Positions 46,401 through 56,259 of a stretch of 64,000 bases of DNA are shown here, one piece after another. Each line of letters opens with the position of its first letter. Position 1 is the stretch's first letter. This DNA is from Siderastrea radians. Lineage: Eukaryota > Cnidaria > Anthozoa > Scleractinia > Rhizangiidae. The position numbers and the translations under genes were made by a program. Location: assembly GCA_964017195.1 (NCBI GenBank), contig OZ024892.1, forward strand, positions 13,526,071-13,590,070, read 5' to 3'. The notes beneath the pieces are model-generated. The model worked only from the letters and a program-made list of their open reading frames with translations, was not told the origin of the DNA and made no database searches.

Positions 46401-47856
46401 ACATTAAAAGTTCCATTAAAAAGTTCCAGTTTAAATTCGTTTTCATTGTCTATTAAATACTCTTACAGGCATGATAATGTACATCACACATGTTTTCTTG
46501 TAAGGGAGAGGTTAAATCAAGGGAGCAACAACAGGAATTTTACAGGGCCATTTTTGAAAGCATTTAGATTTGGTGGCTCGTTTGGCTCGGCAGTGGATGA
46601 AAAGAACGAGAAGTGAATTCTTTGAGCGTTAAGTGTTGGGTGCATGAATGTGGTGGCTCGTTTGGCTTGTTTGGCTCGGCAGTGGATAAAAAAAACGAGA
46701 AATGAATTATTTGAGTGTTAAGTGTTGGGTGTATACTGGTGTATGTATCAGGGGCACCCAACGGTTCATTTCGGGGAATATCTGTTCGGAAGGCCTAACA
46801 TAGCCTGAGATTTTCTGATCAGTAATTGCGGCAAAACATCACGTTGGACTTTCGTAACAGGAGGACTTGTTAGTTCCTGTTGTTTTTGTAGGGGCAAATA
46901 TGTCGTTTAGAGTGCAAAATAAGGGCAGCTAGCAATTTCGGACAGCCATCAGCAGCTCGGAAACTCGGTGGGTAGGATACTGTTTCCTAAAATTTTCTGC
47001 GGCCTAAACTTTCAGCTAAAAAATCCGAACAGATCAATCTGTATTAGCTTACACAAATATGCCTTTAAAAGGCTCTGAAACAATCTGAGAAGGCAGAAAA
47101 TGATATTTCAAGTATTTTGATAAAATTTTCTCGTTGGGTGCCCCTGATGTATGTCGTGGCTCGTTTGGCTCGGCAGTGAGCAAACGAGCCAAACGAGCCA
47201 GCTCGTTTGAAGATGTGTGTAAGTGGCCCTACATTCTGTAGTTTAGCCAAATCAAGTTTGTGAGCTTCATACCAAGTTTAAATCACCAGGTATTAAAGGT
47301 ATGAGCACAGCTCGTCTTTTATTTGGTATTTTGCCCCTGGGTGGGGATTTTTAACTACATTTGGTGAACGTATGCTTCCCCACCCTTGGGCAATTGACCA
47401 AAATTTTTACTTCTTGGTCAAATCCCCACCCCTTGCCCGCACTCCCCCCCCCCACGGGGTTTACATTGATAGGTGCATTACTAGTAATTCATTATCACTT
47501 TATATCTAAATTTGTTTCAGACGGCTAAAACAAAAAACAAAACAAAATAATAGGTTTTCTTCCTACCCTGGACAGTACAATAGCCACTTTCCCGACAAGT
47601 AAGCGTATTTCTTCGCTAAATTATGCACGTAATTGGGTGTAATCCTCCTTGGATTTTTAGTCCTTTGTTCCCATTCTTCAAGCAACGTGGTCTTTTGTGG
47701 TTCGGCTATTGCATGTGGGTATTCGAACACTGTAGGACGATGTTTAGGATCTCCCGCAAACACTCCCATATTGAGGAACTCGATTTTAGAAGGCTGGTTT
47801 TCCTCAAGAAAGTTATCAATGGGGATGCCCCCGTCGAAAACGATCCAGTGCTCCAT
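37465..47856 (-). CDS. C11orf68/BLES03-like DUF1917 protein, diverged copy with a 9.8-kb intron
   Basis: Exon 1 is 47856-47567 and exon 2 is 37765-37465. The join leaves phase 2 (CCAGG|GTAGGA to TTTCAG|CTC) and gives 196 codons. The protein starts MEHWIVFDGGIPIDNFLEEN, has RRITPNYVHNLAKKYAYLSG followed by KWLLY, then STWTAIAKAVVNGTLGSA, YVICVYTEDF and LCYKPNIYTTLGIY, and ends RPTIYRSRALK. These match the human C11orf68 blocks (PWLVFDA, ITPGTLRQL, LSGKWLM, QVICVYTDDF, YKPDVYTYLGIY). The human protein is reported to have an eIF4E-like fold; its cellular role is poorly known. The intron holds a 4.4-kb transposon and several MITEs, while the tandem paralogs have introns of about 320 bases. The frames are intact, so the gene may still work. 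Confidence 0.85.
37860..38249. mobile_element. hAT-type MITE with CCCAGGGGGGTAC ends
   Basis: CCCAGGGGGGTACTCGAAGT is mirrored at the right end. The flanks AGTTCCTT (37852-37859) and AGTCCCTT (38250-38257) form an 8-bp duplication with one mismatch, as in hAT elements. The interior repeats TATTTTTTTGGGT about six times. It is located just inside the BLES03-like intron, upstream of exon 2. Confidence 0.85.
38258..39216. other. Intron sequence, nothing recognised
   Basis: Within the 9.8-kb BLES03-like intron; no exon or clear element ends seen. Confidence 0.45.
39217..39328. mobile_element. 112-bp MITE with ATAGAGTGTGTT ends
   Basis: ATAGAGTGTGTTTGCAGCGG and the inverted right end (CATGGCTGCCATGAACACAC then TCTAT) bound a short element in the BLES03-like intron. 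Confidence 0.6.
39892..41697. repeat. 1.8-kb palindrome, arms about 890-900 bp, 17-bp loop
   Basis: TTACCACCATTTTCACTACT at 39892 is mirrored at 41697. The similarity continues to the centre, where TTTATAGATGA (ending 40781) meets TCATCTATAAA (starting 40799). The arms differ by scattered substitutions and small indels, so they are not fresh copies. Stop codons interrupt both arms in the frames examined (for example GAVYATGKR-like reads), and no protein family is recognised. Confidence 0.88.
41698..43550. other. Interior of the 4.4-kb element, no gene recognised
   Basis: An imperfect duplication (CTGGAAACTACATCTTGTA / CTGGAGACCACATCTTGTAA) lies near 41772-41834. No transposase motif was recognised. 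Confidence 0.45.
43927..44292. mobile_element. MITE with GGGGGGATTCC...GTGACGGGGATGC ends
   Basis: The left end GGGGGGATTCCGATATGC, then AAGTGACGGGGATGC, is mirrored by the right end GCATCCCCGTCACTTTC, then ACATGGGATTCCCCCC. The interior GTCTCGCTTAGGG recalls the mirrored CCCTTTAGGAGACC. A second, inverted copy is at 45475-45830. Confidence 0.78.
45090..46080. repeat. AAAACCGAAAAAC-rich repeat interrupted by a MITE
   Basis: Motifs AAAACCGAAAAAC and the reverse GGTTTTTCGG occur at 45170-45345 and again at 46000-46070, on either side of an inserted MITE and an ATT tract (45449-45472). The stretch 45073-45140 has a weak tRNA-like head (TTCCTGTAGTTTAATGG). This looks like an old SINE-like or minisatellite unit split by insertion. 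Confidence 0.45.
45475..45830. mobile_element. Second copy of the GTGACGGGGATGC MITE, inverted
   Basis: This is the reverse complement of 43927-44292 over about 330 bp, including the same spurious reading frame (CVKKYL...WLSVLAWS). Its left end is truncated at ACTGATGGGGATGCTCG next to the ATT tract. Confidence 0.75.
46564..46745. repeat. Two tandem copies of a GTGGCTCGTTTGGCTCGGCA unit
   Basis: A unit of about 105 bp (GGTGGCTCGTTTGGCTCGGC ... GTTAAGTGTTGGGTG) occurs twice. A third, partly inverted copy at 47155-47212 forms a CTCGTTTGG / CCAAACGAG hairpin on the other side of the nested MITE. Confidence 0.7.
46749..47146. mobile_element. Nested MITE with CAGGGGCACCCAACG ends, TSD ATGTAT
   Basis: CAGGGGCACCCAACG and its inverted copy bound 398 bp. 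ATGTAT flanks both sides exactly (46743-46748 and 47147-47152). It inserted into the TTA-flanked element after that element had arrived. Confidence 0.92.
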
Positions 47857-48070
47857 TCTGATTCTGACTCTACAAATCTTGTGTGCAGACTCGTATGTTT
47901 CGGGTAAGCCTTACACCTGCCCGTCTGAACAATGTGAACGGGTCCTTAGCGGGCTCCTTAGTGGGGAATTGTCAGCATGACTTTCACAATTTACGAATAC
48001 GAATGAGACGAGGTGTGACGAGGCGGGTGGGGTGTTGTGGGAAGGGGAATTTCAGCTTGGTGGAGAGTTA
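47857..48070 (-). promoter_or_regulatory. Upstream region of the diverged BLES03-like gene
   Basis: This region aligns with the corresponding upstream sequence of the tandem copies: AAGGTGTGAACATG / ACAATGTGAACGGG, GATCCTTAGC / GGTCCTTAGC, and GAGACGAGGCGGGTG / GACGAGGCGGGTGGGG. Retention between diverged paralogs suggests it holds the promoter and 5' UTR; this is inference. Confidence 0.4.
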
Positions 48071-48978
48071 AAAAAATTACTACCTAATGCAATTTAATTA
48101 ATGATGGAATGAACGAGCAAAAAATAAGACATTTGGGCGACGTTTGAGACACTACTCCAGGCAGAATTTCTGAAAATTTTTTGTGACGTCAACTTCGCCA
48201 CTCTGGAATTGCGTTACTGAAAGGTGATTGACTGATTGCGTGACCTTACGTCGTCATGTCTCGTGAATTGGCCTCTTTTCTGTTTTCCTTTCAAGGCTTT
48301 CTGTTGCTGATTGTTTCTTGCTAACTTTGTATATCAGTTCTTGTCTTCTGTTCCGTGATGTTTGTGTGTCTGATCTGGAGGAAAAGTTGTACTTATCACG
48401 GGATGTGACAGCGGCGCTCGATGCTCGAGGCTTGCGGGTTTTTGCGTTAAAATTGTATGTTACTGAGCCGGGTGATGTACGGAGTCGCGCCTCCTTCCAC
48501 AAGGTAAGCTATCCCTGCCAACTCTCACGCATTATGCGTGAGTCTCACGTCTGTGGATGACATCTATCTCACGCATCGAGGACAATTCCGGCCTCAAGCC
48601 TGGCTCACAAATCCAGACAACTTGTTTTTTAACACATTGACAACAAAAATTCAATTTAATTCCCCTCAAAATATCACAATAAACGGCGCTTAATGTCGAG
48701 TTTGAGACCTAGCTAACTGTATCGCGAGTTTCAGTATGTTCAAAAGCCATCGGAAAAGCTTCAAATAGCTTCGGAAGTCTTCGGGAAATCGTCGGATAGT
48801 CTTCGGAAATCCCGGCCATGAGGACACGAAAATCTTACGCATTTGACTCAGAAAAAGTTGGCAGGTATAGGTAAGCTACAATGTCAGCTACAGCGGTAGC
48901 CCCGCTTCTACTTTACACAGAACAGCTTAATGCGGGAATTCACATATTTGCAAAGTTTTTAAAAAACTTTACTAGTAC
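48071..48978. other. Gene-poor stretch
   Basis: An open frame near 48318-48560 (LEEKLYLSRDVTAALDARGL) is followed by a donor-like AAG|GTAAGC at about 48502. It could be an isolated exon, but no family is recognised. Nothing else is supported. Confidence 0.3.
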
Positions 48979-49487
48979 ACTCTTTTTTTTTTATAAGAAC
49001 GTCTAATTTTGCAGCTGAGGCTGAACCGTTCTTATTTTTTTTCACGTTTTGAGCCTAAAATGTTCTTAGAATGTTCTTAAGTTACATGGTATAGAAGTTC
49101 AGAAAACTGATATAAACGTGACCAGGAAACCTTAAAACGCCTATTGTGCGCTGTACCATGTCAAATTTCTTTGACATACATGCTGTTGTTGTTTTTTCCT
49201 TCTTAGCCTTCTCTCTTCCACAGTTGAGAAAGAAAGAAAATATAGCCTGAGTTCTACATTAAAAAAAACAAAACAAAACAAAGAAAATGTGATTCGATAG
49301 AAAATCATGTTGTTACTCATGATGTATTTTTAGCTCGATGCAAAAATGGATGCAGAGCTGAACAAAATTACTGCTTTGTCTCTTAGTCTCAGCTTGGGTA
49401 CGTTCTTAGTACGTTCTTAAAATCTGGGTCAATTTCAGCCTCAACGTTCTTATAAAAAAGTTTCTTATAAAAAAAAAAGAGTGTACT
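48979..49487. mobile_element. MITE with TACACTC-T(n)-ATAAGAACG ends
   Basis: GTACACTC, a T run, then ATAAGAACG is mirrored by CGTTCTTATAA, an A run, then GAGTGTAC. TA flanks both sides, as in mariner-like insertions. A further inverted pair, TTTGCAAAGTTTTTAAAAAA / AAAAAGTTTGCAA, lies just outside (about 48947 and 49585), so a second element may enclose it. Confidence 0.65.
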
Positions 49488-50537
49488 AATAAACAAATTT
49501 TTTGCAAAAAACTATACCAGTGAAAGGGTGTTTCACCAAAAATTTATTTACTAGTACTAGTAAAGTTTTTTAAAAAGTTTGCAAGTATCTGATGACCCAC
49601 TTAATGCACTAAGCACGCAACATCAAAACTGTCATCCGAACACCTGAGATCCGTTTCTTCTCTGTTAAAACAACAAGATCATCATCTTTATCAGCAGCAA
49701 CAGCAACAAAAACAGAAATAGCCATGATCAAAGAAAATTACAACTCTTTGCTACTGTCGCCATCTTGGTTACTTAGAAATCTTTAATAATAATTATACAA
49801 TGTTAGGGTAGAAGATTAAAAACCCCTCCAAAGATGCTAAAACTTCACAGGAAGACAGCAAACAACACCGGGTAACATTTCACCTTCTTTATTCAAGAGC
49901 GTTACCTTCTAAAGTTCATTTATTTTTGGGGTAGGAATTCTCAGTTCAATTTTCCATACAAACCCTTATATCATGCTTGGGCTACCTGTGGAGCAACGAT
50001 GAATAACCGCTGAACCTCGTGACTGCAGACAATGTGCAAATCCCGTGTGTAGATCCCCAGGGAGTTTTGCCATGCGTATAGTACTTCAGACTTTCAAAAT
50101 AATGGATTTTCAATCAGACATTGGGAGTATTGGCGGGTTAATTTGTAGCGTTTATGGCGTGCGTTTCGGGAACGATAATTCACACTGTGTCTTGTAAACA
50201 AAGAAATTACTAAGGATAAATAAGGTAAACATTTTTTTACCTTAGAGACTTTCTTAGAATAACAGCTTTGTAAAATACTGAGTTCGTCACATTTTTACAT
50301 ATGGCTTTTGGGGGCCAAAATTACTTTTCAGGGCTTTTGAGGAATGAGCCTCCGGTCTCTGCATTGTCCATCAAAGCTGTTTCTTTACAAAAACATAGGC
50401 ACGCATTGCGTGCTTGACCTATGTTGAAATGACAAGTCTTATCCTCGCTTATTTGGGACTTTTAAGACATACTCTGAGGACAAAACAACACACGCAATTA
50501 TTCTTGCAAATACTTCCCCCGCACCTGAGTGCATAAA

Positions 50538-50748
50538 GCCCAGTTCAGACGCTGCACCTCCCATGTGCCGTACCAAGTAGTACGTCATTTTTTGGCAGTT
50601 GTACGGTGTCCAAATGAGTTTTTTTCGACAGATTTCAATTAGGCAAGCCAAAATCTCAGGGTACGGCAAAGTTTGCCACATAAATACGACCTAGGAGCGA
50701 AAATGTATTTGGTACGGCCCATGAGAGGTACGGTGTCTGAACTGGGCC
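50538..50748. mobile_element. MITE with GCCCAGTTCAGAC ends (also in units B and C)
   Basis: GCCCAGTTCAGACGCTGCAC and the inverted GGTGTCTGAACTGGGC bound about 211 bp. Copies sit at 53737-53947 and 56935-57147. Open frames across it on the minus strand are by-products of this element. Confidence 0.75.
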
Positions 50749-51286
50749 TAAAACAGCTTTTTCGTTTACTCAGCAATACCCTTGGAAGGCAAAACAACAT
50801 TCCGCTAAAGACCCAGTTGGACCAAAATTGGAGATAGAGCAACCATGGGAAGGAGGGTAGCAAGAGAATGTAGTAAGGATAAAGGGGATTTAACATGTCA
50901 AAGGTATGATAACTCATAAAGTACATTTGAAAACAAATTATGTTACTTAGGCTGATACGGTGAAACCCTAATAGAAAGAGGCCTAAGGGTTCATTATTAT
51001 CCCATTATAACATATAAAATAATTTAGTTTCCTAGCTGATGCACTTGTAACTCGGCATTTGGTTAAATCATGCAACTACTATCCAGATGATGAGCTGTTT
51101 CCCATTAAACTTCAGTCATGTTATAACAATTATGTGTTCTATCATGGTAGAGCTGAAATTAAATTCCAAGTTGCTCCACCCCAGTTTCTGGAGAGACCCT
51201 CTCTCCCCTCAGAAAATTACGGTGACTGGACCTGACTATATGAAGTAAGGAACAGCCTTTGTAAGAAAGGCAGCAATTACACAAGC

Positions 51287-52192
51287 TCATTTGCACGCTG
51301 TTGAACAATAGATTGTAGGTCTGATACCCCACGGATTCTTAGCATAAATTCCCAATGTTGTGTAAATATCTGGCTTGTAGCGCAAAATGTCAGTTATGCC
51401 AAGTTTCCGGAGGCTTTTCTCAGCAGCCCACACTTCTTCTTCATCTCTGAAGTCTTCTGTGTACACACAAATCACATACCATGGTTCTCCTTTATCTTCT
51501 CCTATAATGACTTTTGTAGCACTGCCTAGTGTCCCATTAAACACTGCTTTGGCAATAACTGTCCACGTAGAATCAATCGTTGAGCTGAAAGACAATATTT
51601 GCAAAATGTAGTACAGTCCAGAAGTCAGTGAAGTTGCAGCCCATAGCAGGGATTGGAGGGGGGTGGGGGGGGGGTTCAGGTTTTAGGATGAACCTGGGAT
51701 GAACTGATCACCCCTGGGACTAGCGCACCCCCCGTTCCCCAAAACCGGGTTGTGACGAAGGCCATCGGTTTATCATCATGCTCCTAGCATACTTGAGCTC
51801 GTCACATCAACGAATACAGTTTCAATATTAATTCATTCGCGTACATATATCAAATATATTTGTTTCAGTCGGTTAAAACAAAAAGAGAGGTTTTCTTCTT
51901 ACCTCGCACAGTACACTAGCCACTTTCCCGACAAGTAACCGTATTTCTTCGCTAAATTGTGCACGCAATGGGGTGTAATCCTCTTCGGATTTCTAGTCCT
52001 TCGTTCCCACTCTTCAAGCAGCGTTGTGGAGTTTTTGAAAACTGTAAGACGACGCTTAGGATCTGTGGCACGAACCGCCACGTATGTTTTGACACCTGTT
52101 AACTCGATTTTCGAAGGCTGGTTTTTCTCAAGAAAGCTATCAATGGGGATATCCCCTTTGTAAACGATCCGTTCCTCCAATTTTCCAGCCAT
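51287..52192 (-). CDS. BLES03-like (DUF1917) gene, tandem copy A
   Basis: Exon 1 is 52192-51903 and exon 2 is 51584-51287; the intron is 318 bases, spliced GCGAG|GTAAGA to TTTCAG|CTC in phase 2. The protein is 195 residues starting MAGKLEERIVYKGDIPIDSF. A longer upstream frame has only a TTG at its beginning, so the ATG at 52192 is used. Family blocks: RITPHCVHNLAKKYGYLSGK, YVICVYTEDF, YKPDIYTTLGIY. Differences specific to this copy include L5, I of VIIGED, W of EPWYV, R of EDFRDEE and YCSTACK. Position 8 is R where copy C and the diverged gene have W (WIV), a conserved aromatic in human PWLVFDA. The gene is otherwise intact. It belongs to the C11orf68/BLES03 family, for which an eIF4E-like fold is known but no firm function. 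Confidence 0.85.
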
Positions 52193-53192
52193 TTTTCGAA
52201 TCAAAATGCCAATTAGAAGATTTCGGGTTAGCCTATTTAATAGGCGCTTGTGAAAGGTGTGAACATGTTCTTTTGCGGGATCCTTAGCAGATGTACAGGG
52301 CACGACAACGGACTTTGACAAATAATTATTTCGAGAGACGAGGCGAGTGTGGTGTTCTGGGAAGAGACCATTTTTAGCTTTCCGTCAATTCCAAGCGCGA
52401 TCATCCCCCCCGGCATTTCTAACTTTTCTTTCCCAAGGGTAGGGAGGGCATTGGCTAAAACAGGTCAGCCTGTGGGTGGGGCATTGTCAAAGCAACGTTA
52501 TATTTCGGATTTTAAAACTCGTACATAACACGTTGTTCATTTTAAATTTCCTTAAATTTCCTGATTACCCCCAATATAAAAATGGCTGGACCACCTTCTG
52601 CAAGTCGCCAAAAATAGGAAGAGAGGGGTTCAAAAATCTAAAGAAAAACGAAAGAATTCCTAGCAGGAATATCTTTATTCAATTTTTTTTTTCTGTTTCA
52701 GTATTTGTGAACAATTATTGGTTCACGTTTGTCCAAGCTTGTCCAAACATTAACATTGAAATTCAAAATACAACTTTAAAGAACCAGAAGGAAACATTGA
52801 ACCTTCAGAACATCGTTCTTAGAAACGATCATCGAAATCTTTTGTCAAATGCTAAATAGAAACTTGATATCATATTGAAATATAGGTTTGATCTTCTAGT
52901 TCCAGTCCTCACGTTCTCACGAGTGTAGAGTTTCATAGCATTTTTAATTACCGTGTCAGACTTTCATTTTGCTGGCGTTTTCAGATATAGTTTAAATCAC
53001 TGACATTGTAATTGTTATTTTTAGTATGTCTAATAGCTTCAGATTAAATTGTTTCGATGATGTGCAAATCCCATGTGTAGTTCCCCAGGGAGTTTTGCCA
53101 TGCATATAGTACTTCAGACTTTCAAAATAATGGATTTTCAATCAGACATTGGGAGTATTGATGGGTTAATTTGTAGCGTTTATGGCGTGCGT

Positions 53193-53370
53193 GAGTAATC
53201 ATTAGTAGTTTTTAATTCTAACTCTTAGTATTCTAGTGTTAACTCTATGCTAATTCGTTTTGTATTTTTAGATTGTATTTTAGAAAGTTAGGTGTCCTCT
53301 ATTAGCAGTGGGAAATCCCCTCTGCTAGATTCTTGTTTGACACGGTAATAAAGTCATTATTATTATAATT
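53193..53370 (+). mobile_element. Truncated non-LTR-like 3' tail (also at 56392-56568)
   Basis: The segment begins GAGTAATCATTAGTAG and ends GACACGGTAATAAAGTCATT followed by ATT units, an AATAAA plus microsatellite tail like the 3' end of a LINE. It is present in units B and C at the same point but absent from A. Confidence 0.6.
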
Positions 53371-54485
53371 TCACACTGTGTCTTGTAAACAAAGAAGTTA
53401 CTAAGGATAAATAAGGTAACATTTTTTTACCTTAGAGACCTTCTTAGAATAACAGCTTTGTAAAATACTGAGTTCGTCACATTTTTACATATGGCTTTTG
53501 GGGGCCAAAATTACTTTTCAGGGCTTTTGAGGAATGAGCCTCCGGTCTCTGCATTGTCCATCAAAGCTGTTTCTTTACAAAAACATAGGCATGCATTGCG
53601 TGCTTGACCTATGTTGAAATGACAAGTCTTATCCTCGCTTATTTGGGACTTTTAAGACATACTCTGAGGACAAAACAACACACGCAATTATTCTTGCAAA
53701 TACTTCCCCCTCCACTATAGCACCTGAGTGCATAAAGCCCAGTTCAGACGCTGCACCTCCCATGTGCCGTACCAAGTAGTACGTCATTTTTTGGCAGTTG
53801 TACGGTGTCCAAATGAGTTTTTTTCCACAGATTTCAATTAGGCAAGCCAAAATCTCAGGGTACGGCAAAGTTTGCCACTTAAATACGACCTAGGAGCGAA
53901 AATGTATTTGGTACGGCCCATGAGAGGTACGGTGTCTGAACTGGGCCTAAAACAGCTTTTTTGTTTACTCAGCAATACTCTTGGAAGGCAAAACGACATC
54001 CCGCTAAAAACCCAGTTGGACCAAAATTGGAGATAGAGCAACCATGGGAAGGAGGGTAGCAAGAGAATGTAGTAAGGATAAAGGGGATTTAACATGTCAA
54101 AGGTATGATAACTCATAAAGTACATTTGAAAACAAATTATGTTACTTAGGCTGATACAGTGAAACCCTAATAGAAAGAGGCCTAAGGGTTCATTATTACC
54201 CCATTATAACATATAAAATAATTTAGTTTCCTAGCTGATGCACTTGTAACTCGGCATTTGGTTAAATCATGCAACTACTATCCAGATGATGAGCTGTTTC
54301 CCATTAAACTTCAGTCATGTTATAACAATTATGTGTTCTATCATGGTAGAGCTGAAATTAAATTCCAAGTTGCTCCACACCAATTTCTGGAGAGACCCTC
54401 TCTCCCCTCAGAAAATTACGGTGACTGGACCTGACTATATGAAGTAAGGAACAGCCTTTGTAAGAAAGGCAGCGATTACACAAGC

Positions 54486-55391
54486 TCATTTGCACGCTCT
54501 TGAACAATAGATTGTAGGTCTGATACCCCACGGATTCTTAGCATAAATTCCCAATGTTGTGTAAATATCTGGCTTGTAGCGCAAAATGTCAGTTATGCCA
54601 AGTTTCCGGAGGCTTTTCTCAGCAGCCCACACTTCTTCTTCATCTGTGAAGTCTTCTGTGTACACACAAATCACATAGCATGGTTCTCCTTTATCTTCTC
54701 CTATAACGACTTTTGAAGCACTGCCTAGTGTCCCATTAAACACTGCTTTGGCAATAGCTGTCCACGTAGAATCAATCGTTGAGCTGAAAGACAATATTTG
54801 CAAAATGTAGTACAGTCCAGAAGTCAGTGAAGTTGCAGCCCATAGCAGGGATTGGAGGGGGGTGGGGGGGGTTCAGGTTTTAGGATGAACCTGGGATGAA
54901 CTGATCACCCCTGGGACTAGCGCACCGCCCCCCTTCCCCAAAACCGGGTTGTGAGGAAGGCCATCGGTTTATCATCATGCTCCTAGCATACTTGAGCTCG
55001 TCACATCAACGAATACAGTTTCAATATTAATTCATTCGCGTACATATATCAAATATATTTGTTTCAGTCGGTTAAAACAAAAAGAGAGGTTTTCTTCTTA
55101 CCTCGCACAGTACACTAGCCACTTTCCCGACAAGTAACCGTATTTCTTCGCTAAATTGTGCACGCAATGGGGTGTAATCCTCTTCGGATTTCTAGTCCTT
55201 CGTTCCCACTCTTCAAGCAGCGTTGTGGAGTTTTTGAAAACTGTAAGACGACGCTTAGGATCTCTGGCACAAACCGCCACGTATGTTTTGACACCTGTTA
55301 ACTCGATTTTCGAAGGCTGGTTTTTCTCAAGAAAGCTATCAATGGGGATATCCCCTTTGTAAACGATCCGTTCCTCCATTTTTCCAGCCAT
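54486..55391 (-). CDS. BLES03-like (DUF1917) gene, tandem copy B
   Basis: Exon 1 is 55391-55102 and exon 2 is 54783-54486; the intron is 318 bases and splice sites and phase match copy A. The product is 195 residues (MAGKMEERIVYKGDIPIDSF ... IRPTIYCSRACK). Relative to copy A it has M5, AVCARDP in place of AVRATDP, SASKVVIG in place of SATKVIIG, C in EPCYV and T in EDFTDEE. It shares R8, HCVHN and KKYGYLSG with copy A. The open frame is intact and the upstream block is conserved, so it is probably expressed. Start choice as for copy A. Confidence 0.86.
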
Positions 55392-56259
55392 TTTTCGAAT
55401 CAAAATGCCAATTAGAAGATTTCGGGTTAGCCTACTTAATAGGCGCTTGTGAAAGGTGCGAACATGTTCTTTTGCGGGATCCTTAGCAGATAGATGTACA
55501 GGGCAGACAACAGACTTCGACAAATAATTATTTCGAGAGACGAGGCGGGTGTGGTGTTCTGGGAAGAGAGCATTTTTAGCTTTCCGTCAATTCCAAGCGC
55601 GATCATCCCCCCCCGGCATTTCTAACTTTTCTTTCCCAAGGGTAGGGCACTGGCTAAAACAGGTCAGCCTGTGGGTGGGGCATTGTCAAAGCAACGTTAT
55701 ATTTCGGATTTTAAAACTCGTACATAACACGTTGTTCATTTTAAATTTCCTTAAATTTCCTGATTACCCCCAATATAAAAATGGCTGGACCACCTTCTGC
55801 AAGTCGCCGAAAATAGGAAGAGAGGGGTTCAAAAATCTAAAGAAAAACGAAAGAATTCCTAGCAGGAATATCTTTATTCTATTTTTTTTTTCTGTTTCAG
55901 TATTTGTGAACAATTATTGGTTCACGTTTGTCCAAGCTTGTCCAAACATTAACATTGAAATTCAAAATACAACTTTAAAGAACCAGAAGCAAACATTGAA
56001 CCTTCAGAACATCGTTCTTAGAAACGATCATCGAAATCTTTTGTCAAATGCTAAATAGAAACTTGATATCATATTGAAATATAGGTTTGATCTTCTAGTT
56101 CCAGTCCTCGCGTTCTCACGAGTGTAGAGTTTCATAGCATTTTTAATTACCGTGTCAGACTTTCATTTTGCTGGCGTTTTCAGATATAGTTTAAATCACT
56201 GACATTGTAATTGTTATTTTTAATATGTCTAATAGCTTCAGATTAAATTGTTTCGATGA

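Larger units (their letters stand above)
46121..47477. mobile_element. Harbinger-type element, TSD TTA, with another MITE nested inside
   Basis: TGCACCTATCAATGTAAACC and its inverted copy bound 1357 bp. TTA is present on both sides (46118-46120 and 47478-47480). The tandem BLES03-like paralogs carry the uninterrupted site (ATACAGTTTCAATATTAATT), which confirms this as an insertion in the diverged copy. Subterminal GGGGAGTGCGGGCAAGGGGT is also mirrored. Confidence 0.9.
50033..53060 (-). repeat. Tandem unit A (3.03 kb) carrying a BLES03-like gene
   Basis: It starts TGTGCAAATCCCGTGTGTAG and runs to GATTAAATTGTTTCGATGA, where unit B begins with the same sequence. It contains a MITE (50538-50748), the two-exon gene and its upstream region. 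It lacks the insert of about 178 bp present at the same position in units B and C, having TTCGGGAACGAT instead. Confidence 0.92.
53061..56259 (-). repeat. Tandem unit B (3.20 kb) carrying a BLES03-like gene
   Basis: This unit is almost identical to units A and C by direct comparison of aligned blocks. It contains the insert of about 178 bp (53193-53370) and the MITE 53737-53947. Confidence 0.92.

Noticed and set aside
50439..50926. Minus-strand open frames repeated in all three tandem units
   Set aside because: They lie across a MITE with GCCCAGTTCAGAC ends, and their start codon is lost in units B and C. They are by-products of the repeat.
52193..52321. Upstream extension of the BLES03-like exon 1 beginning SKSVVVPCTSAKD
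   Set aside because: It begins with TTG, is frameshifted in copy C and absent from the diverged copy, so it is treated as 5' untranslated sequence.
55549..56058. 169-codon plus-strand frame repeated at 58747 and partly at 52476
   Set aside because: It opens with GTG rather than ATG, has no family resemblance, and its conservation follows from the recent unit duplication.
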